Part shown: one piece after another, positions 22,018 through 32,373 of the stretch
How positions within the stretch are numbered: position 1 is the first letter of the stretch
How the letters are laid out: every line of letters begins with the position of its first letter
Source: Baylisascaris procyonis
Taxonomy: Eukaryota; Nematoda; Chromadorea; Rhabditida; Ascarididae
Assembly: GCA_037389465.1 (NCBI GenBank)
Contig: JAZARR010000246.1
Coordinates: 121,816 to 185,815 of the forward strand
Reading direction: 5' to 3'
Length of the DNA: 64,000 nucleotides
Notes under the pieces: model-generated
What the model was told of the DNA's origin: nothing
Database searches by the model: none
What the model saw: only the letters and a program-made list of their open reading frames with translations
Program-made: the position numbers and the translations under genes

Positions 22018-23700
22018 TTGGCCGATGATCAGAAATGGTGGCAAGGACCTTCGTGGCTTAGCAACAGTGAGGACAGTTGGCCTAATATTCCATCGCTACC
22101 AACCCACGACGTAGCCAGATCAGAAGAGTCGCTGCAAATGGCAGAAAACCCTTCCACCCAAGTGGTAACAGCTACCCTCCACCCGCCAACAGAATCATTC
22201 ACGTTCATCGATATGGATCGATTCAGTAGTTGGACTCGGCTCGTAGGAAGTACGGTGATGGCACTTCGCTTCATTTGCAAGGTCCACCAATCAGCAACTA
22301 CATGGCTTGATCAATTCTCAAATCAAGGTCCAATCACAGCTCAAGACTACCTTATCGCTCGCAACTGCCTTCTGCGTCAGGCTCAGAGTAACTCTCTATC
22401 CACTAAAGATATTATTCGGTGGGATCTTCGTAAAGATGAAACTGGCCTATGGCGCTGTGGTGGTCGCCTTTCAGAGACTGCCATACCACGATCCGAACAA
22501 TATCCTATCTTTTTACCCCAAAATCACCGACTTACACAGCTACTCATCCTTCGTGAGCATAAGTCCACCTTTCATGGTGGATCACCAGCAACTTTGTCAC
22601 GCCTTCGCCAACACTTTTGGATACCTCACGGACGCCGAACAGTCAGAGCCGTCATCAACAACCACTGCTTACAATGTCGACGTTGGAAAGCGAAGCCGTT
22701 CGCTCTTCCGCCTATGCCACCTCTTCCAGCCGCACGAGTGCAGCCCGCACCCGCTTTTGACTGTACCGGTGTTGATCTACTGGGACCTATACGTGTTTCC
22801 TCAGAAACAGGAACTACAAAACGGTGGATAGCCTTATTCACATGTCTGGTAACACGCGCGGACACCTGGAAATCGCTGAAAATTTATCAGCCCTTAGTCT
22901 GGTAGACTGTCTCCGACGGTTCACGTAGGGGACTCCCGCGAGAAATAATCTCCGACAACGGCACCAACATGGTACTAACGGCGAAAAGCTTGAAGGACAT
23001 ACCAGATGCGTGCTCAGTACAGTGGACCTTCATTACCGCATTCGCACCCTGGAAAGGAGGAGTCTATGAACGATTGGTGGGTCTAACAAAAACGTGTCTT
23101 CGTCGGTCCTAGGACGCCGCCTGTTAAGCGACGGAGAACTTCGAACAGTTGCTGCCGAAGTGGAAGCAGTACCTAATGAGAGGCCGATTACATACGTTGA
23201 AAGCGACTACATTCAAGTCATTCGACCCATAAACTACTTGCGACCTAGAGCACATTTATCGGTGCACGTTGAAAGAAGTACAAGGGAGGACCCGGAGTTC
23301 ATACAGAACCTCCCAATACACGACAGCAGCTTCTCGAGCAATGGAGGAAGGCTCAGGAATGATTTTGGGAGATTTGGTCCCGCGAATACCTTCAGCTGCT
23401 CCGAGAACGCGACTCGCGTTGTCACAAAGGACCACGACTTCAAGAGCATCGAATTCCCGAGTAGGAGAAATAGTTATTCTCGGCGATACAACCGCTCCTC
23501 GGGCTTTCTGGCGTCTGGCAAAAATCGTTGAGGTCCCAGTCGGATCAGGCAACACAGTACGAACCGCTCGAGTCAAATGTTCCTCAGGTCGCACCTTCTT
23601 ACGCACTATTGCACAATTGTACCCTCTTGAAGTATCGTCGGACGAAACTCAACAAACAACAGCCAAGGTGGGACAAATTCCGCTTCTATGCATTTCTGAT
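22018..23700 (+). pseudogene. Element C integrase with DUF5641-like C-terminus
   Basis: A TGA at about 22013-22015 separates it from RNase H. The zinc domain reads LREHKSTFHGG ... NNHCLQCRRWK (HHCC). The catalytic core begins FDCTGVDLLGPI (first Asp). A frameshift near 22865 and a TAG near 22927 break the core before EIISDNGTNM (second Asp, about 22945). APWKGGVYERLVGL (Glu, about 23050) follows in frame. The C-terminal domain at about 23460-23640 reads RVGEIVILGDTTAPRAFWRL. The core is dead, although each D-D-E residue is recognisable. Confidence 0.8.
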
Positions 23701-25649
23701 AAGAATGCCGACGATTTTCAATCGGCCCTCATTAACCGAAGAATTACGCGAAGTATGACGCGCAGCAATACAACATGCCACGTTAAGCTCTTTCCTAAAG
23801 CATCATTTTTCTTGCTAACACTTCTAACTGTGATCGGGCTATCAGCAGTCGCATCAATGCAAGTGCAAATCTGTCCTTATCAACACTCTGGTGTGTTCAT
23901 TCGACTTCCTCGGTCAGTCAATTGTACCGCACGAGCGCTGGACCGCTGGACAACACATCGTGTAGCTCTCTATCAAAGGCGACTCGTACCCATTAACGCT
24001 ACCTACTGTTCTCAGCTTACGCGAACAGTCTGCACATGGGCATTTCTCCGTTGGAGTCCACAAGTGATCAACGACATTCACTCTATGCATAATGTTCCTC
24101 TCACCGGCTGTCAACAAATGCAACGAGAAAAACGAATAGGACCACATATCCTTCAACGACCAGATCTAGCACACAAATGGACGAGCGCCTACCCGGTGCA
24201 ATACTCCTATGGATTTTTCGGTGAGCGTTGCAGAACAACCATTAACTATGTCCTGGAATATGGAGAAGCTATTCTTTTCGACGGCAGCAGCCCTCTCACT
24301 GAGTTCACACGAACAGCTGGCTGCATACCTCGCCAAAACCACTGTTTTACTCCTCAGGAAACAATCATTTGGGACTATGGCGAATTTCAACACCGCTGCC
24401 ATTATAGCTACAAAGGCACATATCTGGCGCAGGCGTCAGCTGACGAAGTATTTATCCATGCCCTCCAAACGGCTTTCATCCGTACAACTGCAGTACCGCG
24501 CCTCGCGGAAACATGCGAAATTGCCCATCCAGTCCTCATGGAGAACGATGTCATCATTTCATTTGTCACAAATGATAATCGCGACAGCATGGAAGACCAA
24601 TCGAACGACGGGAGTAGGCCGCTCCTCATAGAACGTGTCGAAAAGCATGGGATCAGATCAATTCACGATTACAATACTTGTACGACGTACAGGCCCGACG
24701 CAATGCAATACAGTGGTGCATGAGCATGAACGAGTTCACTAGCCTCGTACAGTGGATCAGCATTTCGGATCCAACAGCGGCGGCACGATTCCTCCTCAAC
24801 AGAACAGACATCTCTGCTCGATATGTAGGAGATACTCTACTCGTATCGAAATGTCAAAAAATTGAAGCTATCGAAGTGCATGAGGACCATCAATGCGGCG
24901 CAGAATGCTTTGAATGGCTTCCAGTCACAATCGGTCAAACGGCCGCCTTTGTCACTCCACACACTCACGACGTCGTTCTCAATTCAAGGAAAGCACCATG
25001 TCACTGGAAGGGGCCTCCTACACACATCAGAACGATGACTGCAGTGAGTCTCCATTCGTTTCCGGAGTCAGCCCCCCACGTCATCTTCAATGCAAAGCAC
25101 CCAACGGATATTTCAATCCAACTACTTCAGCTCGCTGTAGACCGTCTTGGAAGTGCGCAATTCCGAGATCCGGGATTATATTCAACGAGAAAAGTGGCGA
25201 AAAATCGGAGTTCAGCGGAAGAGCTAATTCACGAACTGGGCCATGAAGTAGAAACAGCAACCGAGGATATTGTAAATGCACTCGATTCGATCATCAACCA
25301 ATGGAAATGGCTTACCGCAGGCGGCGCCATACTATTGCTCATCATTCTCGGAATTTTCCTAGGGATAAAATGCCGGAATATCTGGTGCGGCATGCGGAGT
25401 CCTAACGTAGTGATGGTCAAGTTAACCGACATTCAAAGCGCGCGAGAACCCCAATCCAACCGCACGATGTCATACCCTCTTCAATCGGTGACGAATTTTG
25501 ACTGCGCGCCCCACCGAAGTCGACCTCAACACTCAGTTCTAAACGCGAGCTACACGCCATTAAGAATGCCGGCACGAAAACGCACACAAAAGATGAGCGA
25601 CGCATCGACAATATGCAATTCTATGCCAAGCAGTGTAATCACCAATTGA
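23701..25649 (+). pseudogene. Element C env-like glycoprotein region
   Basis: It continues in frame from integrase with no start of its own. A hydrophobic signal-like segment (FFLLTLLTVIGLSAVASMQV, about 23800-23870) is followed by a Cys-rich ectodomain (NCTARALD, TYCSQLTRTVC, GERCRTTINY). A frameshift near 24700 moves to the frame 24678-25649, which has the CxECFEWLPV motif and a membrane anchor (WLTAGGAILLLIILGIFLGI, about residues 228-247) with a CRNIWC cytoplasmic start. It resembles the env-like regions of E and of 8473-9219. Role inferred: a membrane fusion or entry-type protein of an envelope-bearing BEL element. Broken in this copy. Confidence 0.7.
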
Positions 25650-25669
25650 GGAGAATTGTCCGCCGGGAG

Positions 25670-25888
25670 TGTCGAAGTGATCTTCGAATCGAATTCTTCA
25701 TGACCGCAGAAAGACAAAACAATGTGACTAAGACTTCAAACGCTCTCACAGCACATTCCAACGACTGCTAACTGACAACATTGTCATCAAGATAACCAGC
25801 AGCTATGGATGGGAACGACGGATCTCGACGAGGCTATAAAAGCGGCGCGACAATTCATTCAGGGCCAGAGTAGCTACAGAGCTACGCA
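25670..25888 (+). repeat. Element C 3' LTR
   Basis: 219 bp from TGTCGAAGTGATC to GCTACGCA, preceded by the purine tract CCGGGAG. It differs from the 5' LTR at about 11 positions, so the insertion is not recent. Confidence 0.9.
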
Positions 25889-25923
25889 TGTGGGAGTGCG
25901 TGACCATAAACGATACTTCTGAC
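25889..25923. repeat. 35-bp duplication flanking element C, right copy
   Basis: Matches 17804-17838 with one A/G difference. It belongs to the gag of element B (minus-strand reading RQKYRLWSRT). Confidence 0.85.
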
Positions 25924-26062
25924 GGAGGTCGGACAGGTAGGGCCGCGAATTTTCGAGAGCTGCAGGGCTTTGAAGGTCGAGCTTTGGCACCATCTCGATG
26001 TTGTGATGGAGGCTCTCCGCAATGGCTTGGATCGGCAGAGCGTAGAGTCCCGCCAAGGACAT
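25889..26062 (-). pseudogene. Element B gag N-terminus, separated by element C
   Basis: A minus-strand ATG at 26062 gives MSLAGLYALPIQAIAESLHH, continuing to YLSDLRQKYRLWSRT at the C insertion point. The 5' LTR of B ends 77 bp upstream (26139), a reasonable leader length. Confidence 0.65.
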
Positions 26063-26138
26063 TTCTGAGCTCCCAAATTGGCGGTCAGGATGAGATTTCG
26101 CAGTTGCAGCGCTTTCGCTCACTGGCTGAGCGCCCAAA

Positions 26139-26429
26139 TGTGGCGAAGGCGCGATGTTGATGATCCAACGATTCAACCAACCAATGAATTTATCGACATA
26201 GAGCGGTGCTTATATACAATTTACTTAGGCAAATTCTTTAACAGATAATTTGCATTGCTTTAGGCAAATTCTTTGATGGGCAATTTGCATTTTATTTTGG
26301 AGAATTCATAAATCTGAGAAGTGAGCATTTCTAAATCCAAACGACTTTGAAAGGGAAGTTTTGTGAATCTTATCAGCGCGAGCCGAGAACGGCATCTTCG
26401 GTATGCTTAGGAATCGATTCTTCTAGACA
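26139..26429 (-). repeat. Element B LTR, right copy (5' LTR in B orientation)
   Basis: 291 bp from TGTGGCGAAGGCGCGATG to GATTCTTCTAGACA on plus. It carries an extra TTAGGCAAATTCTTTGAT-type repeat compared with the left copy, which accounts for the length difference. AAAGA at 26430-26434 completes the target duplication. Confidence 0.85.
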
Positions 26430-27330
26430 AAAGAGCGCAGTGGTCGAATAAGAGAGAAAAGGTTTTGCTTCAGGTGTCTCGCGGAGGGACATAGCGCAAA
26501 GGATTGCGCAATGAAAGGAACGTGTTTCTATTGCAGAGAGGAACACAACTCGGCGCTCTGCCCAAAGAGGGAGAATAAAAGTGGTTCCGAGAAAGGAAGT
26601 AAACCGAAGGAACCAGAAGACAATAGAGGGAAATAAACAGTCACTTTCGACAAGGAAGTAAACCGATCACCTGACGAATCGGCGTTGACAGCGGCGGTCA
26701 CCCAAAAGCGAAGGGAAAAGAAGACCGTTTTGCTTCTTTGTAAGGAGGTGAACGTCTACAATCCGGAGAAACCGGAAATGGGGAAAACTGATTTGGCGTT
26801 CCTTTGACGCGGGTTGTCAAGGATCATTTATAACAGAAGAACTTTGTGATCAACTAAAGCTGACTATTAGAAAAAGAAGCCAAATATCCATAGCGGGATT
26901 CGGCGCTCAGCAACCGAAATGTTATGATACAAAGCAAGTAAACATTACGCTAGAACTGAAAAACGGAAATAAAAAATAGATCAGAGGTAGTACAATGTTC
27001 TTTTTGACAAAAGAGCTTCAAAGAGTAAATGTTGAATCCAACGAAGCTATCATCCCAGACGCAAAACAAAAGCATCGGCTGTGTATTCCGGATAAGTGGG
27101 AGCAACCGCAGCTAATAATTGGCGCACATTGCTTCTTCGACTTGATCGAAGATTCACAAAAATTACGTTCCGAGTTCCACCTGGTCAAATCGAAATACAT
27201 CTGCTGCAGTTACTAGTGAAGCAGATATTGACCAGTTCTGGAGATTGGAAATACTTGGGATCGACGGCCCCAACAGACTCAAAAAAAGGATGTCGCAGCA
27301 CTAGAACAATTCAAAGCAACAATAACTAAA
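26430..27330 (+). pseudogene. Element A zinc knuckle and protease remnants
   Basis: TCFYCREEHNSALCPK (about 26519-26566) is a CX2CX3HX4C knuckle that belongs to A gag, resumed after the B insertion. FDAGCQGSFITEELCDQL near 26810 is the protease active-site region (Asp-Ala-Gly, then Cys-Gln-Gly-Ser-Phe-Ile-Thr). Stops (for example TAG near 26980) and frame changes interrupt the rest up to the RT. Confidence 0.65.
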
Positions 27331-28162
27331 TCGGAAGATGGTCGATATGTCGTAAATTGGCCGTGGAAATCTGCCACGCCTAAAGTTCCATATAACTTTG
27401 GCCTGTCATGGCAGAATAAGGTCCACGTTAGAACGCTTAAAGGGAGACGAGAAATTGTTCAAAACATGCGATGATACCTTCCGACAACAGCTAGAACTAG
27501 GCGTAATCGAGAAGCCGCCGAAAGTCCCAGTTGGACCTCTCATTTCATATATACCACACCAAGCAGTCCTAACCCCTGAAAAATCGACAACTAAATTGCG
27601 GGTGGTTTTTGATGCAAGTGCTAAGGACAAGAGAGGTAACTCCCTGAACAACCAATTGCTCAGAGGACCGGTGATGTTAAACGATTTAGCAGGCATACTG
27701 TTACGGTTCCGAACTTCTAAATACGTTATCCTTGCTGATGTAGAAAAAGCGTTTCTGCAACTGGAGCTGAACGTAAACGATCATGATACGACCCGGTTTT
27801 TATGGGGAAAGGAGAAAGGTGCGGTAGACGAAAACAATATAGAAGTGTATCGATTTTGTAGAGTACCATTCGGAATGATTTCCAGCCCGTTCCTACTTGC
27901 TGCAACTTTGATGAAACACTTGACAGAAGTTGGATCCACTACAGCTCAAGAAATCTTAAAAAATCTGCACGTAGACAATGTCATGTTGCAGGCAGAAGAC
28001 TCAGAGACAGCGATACAATTATGTAGTGAAGAAAAAGCAATTTTCGCAGGTGCCGGAACGAACTTGAGGTCGTTCGTGTCAAATAATAAAGAAGCATATG
28101 ATGCTATTCCTCCGGAAGATCGAGAAGAAGTACAAGAGACCAAAGTGTTAAAGATAACATGA
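27331..28162 (+). pseudogene. Element A reverse transcriptase
   Basis: It begins with DGRYVVNWPWKSATPK-type sequence near 27335, then a frame change, then an open 254-codon piece from 27398: LISYIPHQAVL, KLRVVFDASAK, NQLLRGPVMLNDL, LADVEKAFLQLEL (first catalytic Asp) and LHVDNVMLQ (second box, again Asn after the Asp). A stop at 28160-28162 is followed by recognisable connection sequence. Confidence 0.8.
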
Positions 28163-29106
28163 CCGTTAAAGGAGGATAAAATAATACTAGATGTAAAAGA
28201 CAAAATTGGTGCCACCCAAACCAAGCGACAAGTACTGAGCTTTGTAGCCTCTCACTTTGATCCTCTCGGATTAATGGCTCCGTTGCTTGCACCAATAAAA
28301 GTATTCCTTCAGAAATTATGGAAGAAGAAATACAAGTAGAACGACTCATTGAAAGAAGAAGAGAAGTTAGTGTGGGAAAGATTACAGAAAAGTTGGAATA
28401 ATGCGGTAAACGACATTCCTCGTTAAAGCTTCTTCTATAGTGCAAAGGAGAGACAACTGCACGTTTTTGCAGGTGCATCGATGCAGGCTTACGCCGCAGC
28501 GGTATACAATCGTGAAATCGTAAATGGTGTCGTATTAACGAACTTAGTTACGGCCGAAACACGTCTGTGCCCCGTGAAGGGAGCTTCTGTTCCAAGACTC
28601 GAACTGTTAGCAGCCTCCATCGGAGTACGATTACTAGAGTTTGTAAAGAGAGAACTTTCGATGGAGGAAGTAGAGACCATTATTGAAACGATAGCAAATG
28701 TGCGTTGCACTGGATACGTTCAGATAAAGAGATCAATACGGGGTTCATCGAAAACCGTTTAAAGCAAATGCGCAGTACGGCGAAATGGTGGAGTTACGTC
28801 CCATCCGATCAAAACCCGAGCGATATTGCGACAAAGGGCGTTGCTCCTGACAAGCTTAAGGAAAGTTCCTTGTGGTGGCGTGGCCCACTATGGCTCAGAC
28901 AATCCAAAGAGAATTGGCCGAAATGGGAGCTTTCGAATCCACAACAATGTGTAATCAACGAGGACATCTCTCAAAAGAGCAAAGTGAAGAGAGACCATAG
29001 CAAACAACCTATGACAACAGTAACAGCGCTTGAAGCCGGTACAGAAGAAGAAAACGACTGTGCCATAAACCATTTTGTAATCGATGCAAACAAGTATAAC
29101 AGCTGA
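28163..29106 (+). pseudogene. Element A RT connection and RNase H
   Basis: SFVASHFDPLGLMAPLLAPI (about 28240) precedes LHVFAGASMQAYAAAVY (28460), where the first RNase H Asp is replaced (FAGAS for FTDAS). RLCPVKGASVPRLELLAA carries the Glu. After a frame change, a piece from 28705 has SDQNPSDIATKGV (last Asp). Broken and missing one acidic residue. Confidence 0.7.
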
Positions 29107-29139
29107 AAGAAAGTGAAGGGAATTACGGCTGCCGTGATA

Positions 29140-29826
29140 AGGTTCGTATAGAACCTCAAGGAACGGGAAAGAAATGCAGTAGGAGTGGAGAACCAAATAG
29201 AAGCGGAAGAACTTCTCACGAGACAGGCTCAAGAAGAAATAATCACGAAAGCGGAGGTTGTACGTTGGGAGCTTTTTCGAGGCGACGACAATCTCTGGAG
29301 ATGTGGAGGACGTCTTGCCTATTCAGACCTCCCACGAGACACCAAGTTTCCGATTTTTCCACCTGAACATCCCGTCACCGAAATTCTTATTACTCATCAA
29401 CACGAAATCTTAATGCATTCGAGGCCAGCCCATACGTAAAACCAACTGCGGTCGAAATACTGGATAGCCAAAGGGAGAGAAACGGTAACAAAGGTCATAA
29501 AGAAAAGGTGCATGAAATGTCGTAGATAGCTCACACATCCGTTCAAGCTTCCAAAAATGCCAGATCTACCATGATGCCGCACAGTTGTAACCCGAGCCTT
29601 CGAAAATGTGGGACTGGACTATTTTGGACCGTTCAACTTGAAAGCTCTTTTGGGCAATGAAATTAAACTTCAAAAAAGTTGGGTAGCATTGTTTACATGT
29701 CTTACGACACGCGCTGTCCATTTGGAAGTGGCAAATGACTTGTCAGCATTTTCGTTCCTCAACTGCTTTCGAAGATCTGTGAGTCGACGAGGAAAACCTA
29801 AACTTGTATTTAACGACAACGGGAAT
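29140..29826 (+). pseudogene. Element A integrase, truncated in the core
   Basis: WRCGGRLAYSDLPRDTKFPI and ITHQHEILMHS belong to the zinc-binding region (stop near 29437). NVGLDYFGPFNLKA gives the first catalytic Asp, TCLTTRAVHLEVANDLSA continues, and LVFNDNG supplies the second Asp at about 29812-29824. Immediately after, the sequence switches to minus-strand RNase H of element D. The Glu and C-terminal domain are absent. Confidence 0.75.
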
Positions 29827-31395
29827 GTATACCGCTGCTGCGTAATCACGACTGGAGGCGTCAGTAAACACATGTAGCTGAAACTCGTCGCATTCAGGTA
29901 GTACTCGCGGAACGGTTATTGTTATATATTCAAAGTTCTTTTGCAGTATCGTCCAGCGGCGTTCGAGTTCGAAATTGACACTTTGATCCCAACCCTTCTC
30001 ATCCTTCGTCAAATCTTGGAGAAATATCTTGAAAGGAAGAATGGCTGGAGCTATGAATCCGAAGGGATCGAAATGTTTATCGATGAAGCGGAGCACGTTC
30101 GACAGCTAGTGTTGCTCAGAGCCGCAGTGTGCGTTTGTATCTGCAGTGTGTCGTGCTCGGTATTCCATGGGACGCCGAGAACTTGACGCACGGGCTCGAA
30201 TGACGGTCTCCTTTCTGGTATGTTCCCCTGGAGTGCAGGGTCGTTCCTGGAAAAATCGCGAAGGTTTATTTTCGTTCTGCAAATAATGCGTTTGCGTGCT
30301 TGTAGGCGTCGATTGCTCGTGAAGCATTTGCTGCGCCCAGTAAGACCGGCATAGATGTTCTGGGTAATTTCTGAGGCCCGTGGGGAAGCCGACCGCACCA
30401 ACGATACCGTCTGACGCTTGCGCGTAAAAACGGGGGGCTGACAGCTCCGAAGAAGACTCGTTTGAACCGCAACGCGATGATAGGGATCTCCTGACTGATT
30501 GGTTTGAATGGGTCCCAATTCGCAAGAAACTTGCAACGTCCCTGTCGCTTTCCCGTAGTTGCACTTGAAAAGGGGCCTTCTCCAGATCTCCTGTAATGGC
30601 AATCGAAGGTTGGCGGAATCGAAGCAGAACATCGACGAGGTCAGGTAAAAACACTCGCCCTCGAAAGAGATTGTTGCTTAAGGAGCAGCCTTTAGGTGCG
30701 CTGGCGCTTGCATCGTATACAATGTGAAGCTTGTTTCTCCTCATTCCAACACACTGATGAGGCATGTAGTGCACAAGGGGACCTGAGGGATCATCCGGAG
30801 CGCATTCGATTATGCCCGATGCAAGCTGTTGTTTGATCGTCTCGTGGTGTTCCTTCAGTTTTTCTGGAGTGCTCTGTAGCGAACGAAGGAGCGTTTGCAT
30901 TTGCCCGACGCATAGGCAAGGTTGCGGGCAAATCAAGGACTGAGTCTTCCACGGCCATCCGGCACTATAATCACCATCCGGTAGCCTTTCTATGGTCTCA
31001 TCTTGCGCTGTCTGAGCTCTGGCGTCATCCTCGGTGAGCTCGTATTCCATATTAATGCCGATTGAATCGAGTTTCCACATGTCCGCTATATCCACTTGAA
31101 CGGTGCCCGCAATAACTGTAGCAGTTTGTCTGTCCTGAGCGGAGGCGACATTTGGATCTATTCTTCCGAATCCTCCTACTAATGGTCCTAGCTCGGACTC
31201 ATATAGCGAAAAGCTCGACGGGAGCGCATTGACGATTCTGGGGTTGATTTGAGTGATGATATCCGAACCCATCAAAACGTCCGGGGCGCTTGAAAAAAGG
31301 GATAGCGGCCGCGTGTCTTGAACTTGTTGCCAGACGTCGGAATAGTCGTTCAGAGAGATCTGAGCGTGAAGAAGCACATCTGTAGCATTGAGCAA
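29827..31395 (-). pseudogene. Element D protease end, RT and RNase H start
   Basis: The minus frame from 31395 begins with the protease tail (APDVLMGSDIITQI), then LYESELGPLVGGFG, LPDGDYSAGWPWK, LVHYMPHQC, KLHIVYDASAS, NNLFRGRVFLPDL and TGDLEKAPFQVQL (first catalytic Asp, context altered). A shift near 30550 follows. In the second catalytic box, where the sister elements read YVDN, this copy reads IYAGLTG, so the active site is destroyed. FDPFGFIAPAILPFKIFLQD (30080) and HVFTDASSRDYAAAVYI (29880) are connection and RNase H start. Confidence 0.75.
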
Positions 31396-32300
31396 CGTGT
31401 TGGCTGCGAATACTTATTCCTTTCCGTCTGCGAAGACAATACCGAACTGAACCTTGTAGCTTTGGTGAGCGAGTCCTGTCGAACATCCGACTCCCTTGAT
31501 CAAGATTTGTCCTTTTCCGGTTTTCTTGAGTCGAAGGCGATTGGAAAGTTCCCCGGCGATGAAGGAGAATTGGCTTCCTTGATCGAGGAAAAATTGGGCT
31601 CTGCGCTAATGCTTAGCGAAGCGGGGTTAAAGACCTGACCAGCAATCCAGAGCAGGAGAAAAGTTTTACATGCCTTCTGTGGCGAACCTGTGTTTAGCGT
31701 AGCTGCTGTCAAGGCTTCTTGCACTTCTGAAGCCGCGTTAGTCAGCGGTAGGCGAAACGTGGAAGGTTTCTTCCTATTAGAGTATAATATCTGGCAGTGT
31801 TCCTGTCTACAGTAGAACAGCGATGACTTTTGCATTGAGTCGGACCATGGCTGTTCGTTGACTTTGAGCGCTTGGTACACATGTTGAGCTCCAAAAGGAG
31901 AGTTCCTCGCTGTTCCAGGAGGGGAAATTTCTCGCACTGCAAGCTCCAGTGCATTTCTCCGCACGAACGGCAAGGACGCCGCGGGACCGTTGTGAATGGA
32001 GTAGCAGCTGATTTCCAGTAGGGTTAGTGCAGAAGTGCGTTTTTTGAGCGCCTGACGATCTAAGGGATGCTTTCTTGATTTCGGAGTCCGCCCATTTCCT
32101 TTGCGCCACGTTGGCAAATGCTGGGTTTCTGCGGGCAGCTGGTTTCTGCAATGTTCGACTGAGTGGCTGTGAACTGGCTGGTTGGTTGTGCTGGCGGAGC
32201 TTCCCTTAAAGTTGTGGCAACTTTGCGAACGGCTTGTATAGCATTCGAGCTTTCTGGAGGGCAGTAGTTTTCAATCACTCGGTAGTCCACTCGCGTTCCG
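31396..32300 (-). pseudogene. Element D nucleocapsid/protease region, scrambled frames
   Basis: Several overlapping minus-strand fragments without a continuous frame. The position between gag and RT implies the end of gag and the protease. ALTAATLNTGSPQKACKTFL and WIAGQVFNPASLSISAEPNF are consistent with the stretch just before the protease active site, but I cannot place the catalytic Asp securely. Confidence 0.45.
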
Positions 32301-32373
32301 TCTTTTTTGCATTGTAGACGCTGATTCTCATTGGTTCAGGGAGATGATCTTTGATATCGGAGAGGAATATTCG

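Larger units (their letters stand above)
17839..25888 (+). mobile_element. BEL/Pao element C, complete but inactivated, inserted in B
   Basis: Plus-strand, 8050 bp, with 219-bp LTRs at both ends (about 11 differences, roughly 5 per cent). Gag, protease, RT, RNase H, integrase and env-like regions are all present in order. At least four frameshifts or stops break it: stop at 19470, pro-RT shift near 20222, RT-RNase H shift near 21640, integrase shift and TAG near 22865-22930. The flanking duplication is 35 bp instead of the 4-6 bp normal for the family. Confidence 0.9.
15340..26429 (-). mobile_element. BEL/Pao element B, gag-only, inserted in A and split by C
   Basis: Minus-strand LTR element bounded by direct repeats 15340-15617 and 26139-26429 (TG...CA on plus), with AAAGA target duplication. 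Excluding nested element C it is only about 3.0 kb. It encodes a Gag with three zinc knuckles and a Lys-rich second frame running through the polypurine tract (CGGGAG) into the 3' LTR; no protease, RT, RNase H or integrase motif is present. The LTR copies differ by substitutions and a roughly 15-bp length difference, so it is old. A non-autonomous, Gag-coding element is the simplest reading. Confidence 0.8.
13462..29826 (+). mobile_element. BEL/Pao element A, outer host of the nest, 3' truncated
   Basis: Plus-strand BEL/Pao element whose parts lie at 13462-15339 (5' LTR, primer site, most of gag) and 26430-29826 (zinc knuckle, protease, RT, RNase H, part of integrase). Between them is inserted element B (15340-26429), flanked by the A-derived duplication AAAGA (15335-15339 and 26430-26434). 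Order gag-pro-RT-RNaseH-integrase and the motifs listed in the sub-entries identify the family. Element A stops inside the integrase core near 29826, where it abuts minus-strand element D tail-to-tail; its own 3' LTR and any env are missing. Multiple stops and frameshifts make it dead. Confidence 0.8.

Noticed and set aside
24678..25649. Treating the env-like C-terminal part of C as an independent gene with its own start
   Set aside because: The preceding frame carries the matching upstream ectodomain; a frameshift near 24700 explains the break better.
29608..29877. Minus-strand gene from overlapping frames at 29670-29873
   Set aside because: It is the shadow of element A integrase and the true end of element D RNase H meeting at about 29826.
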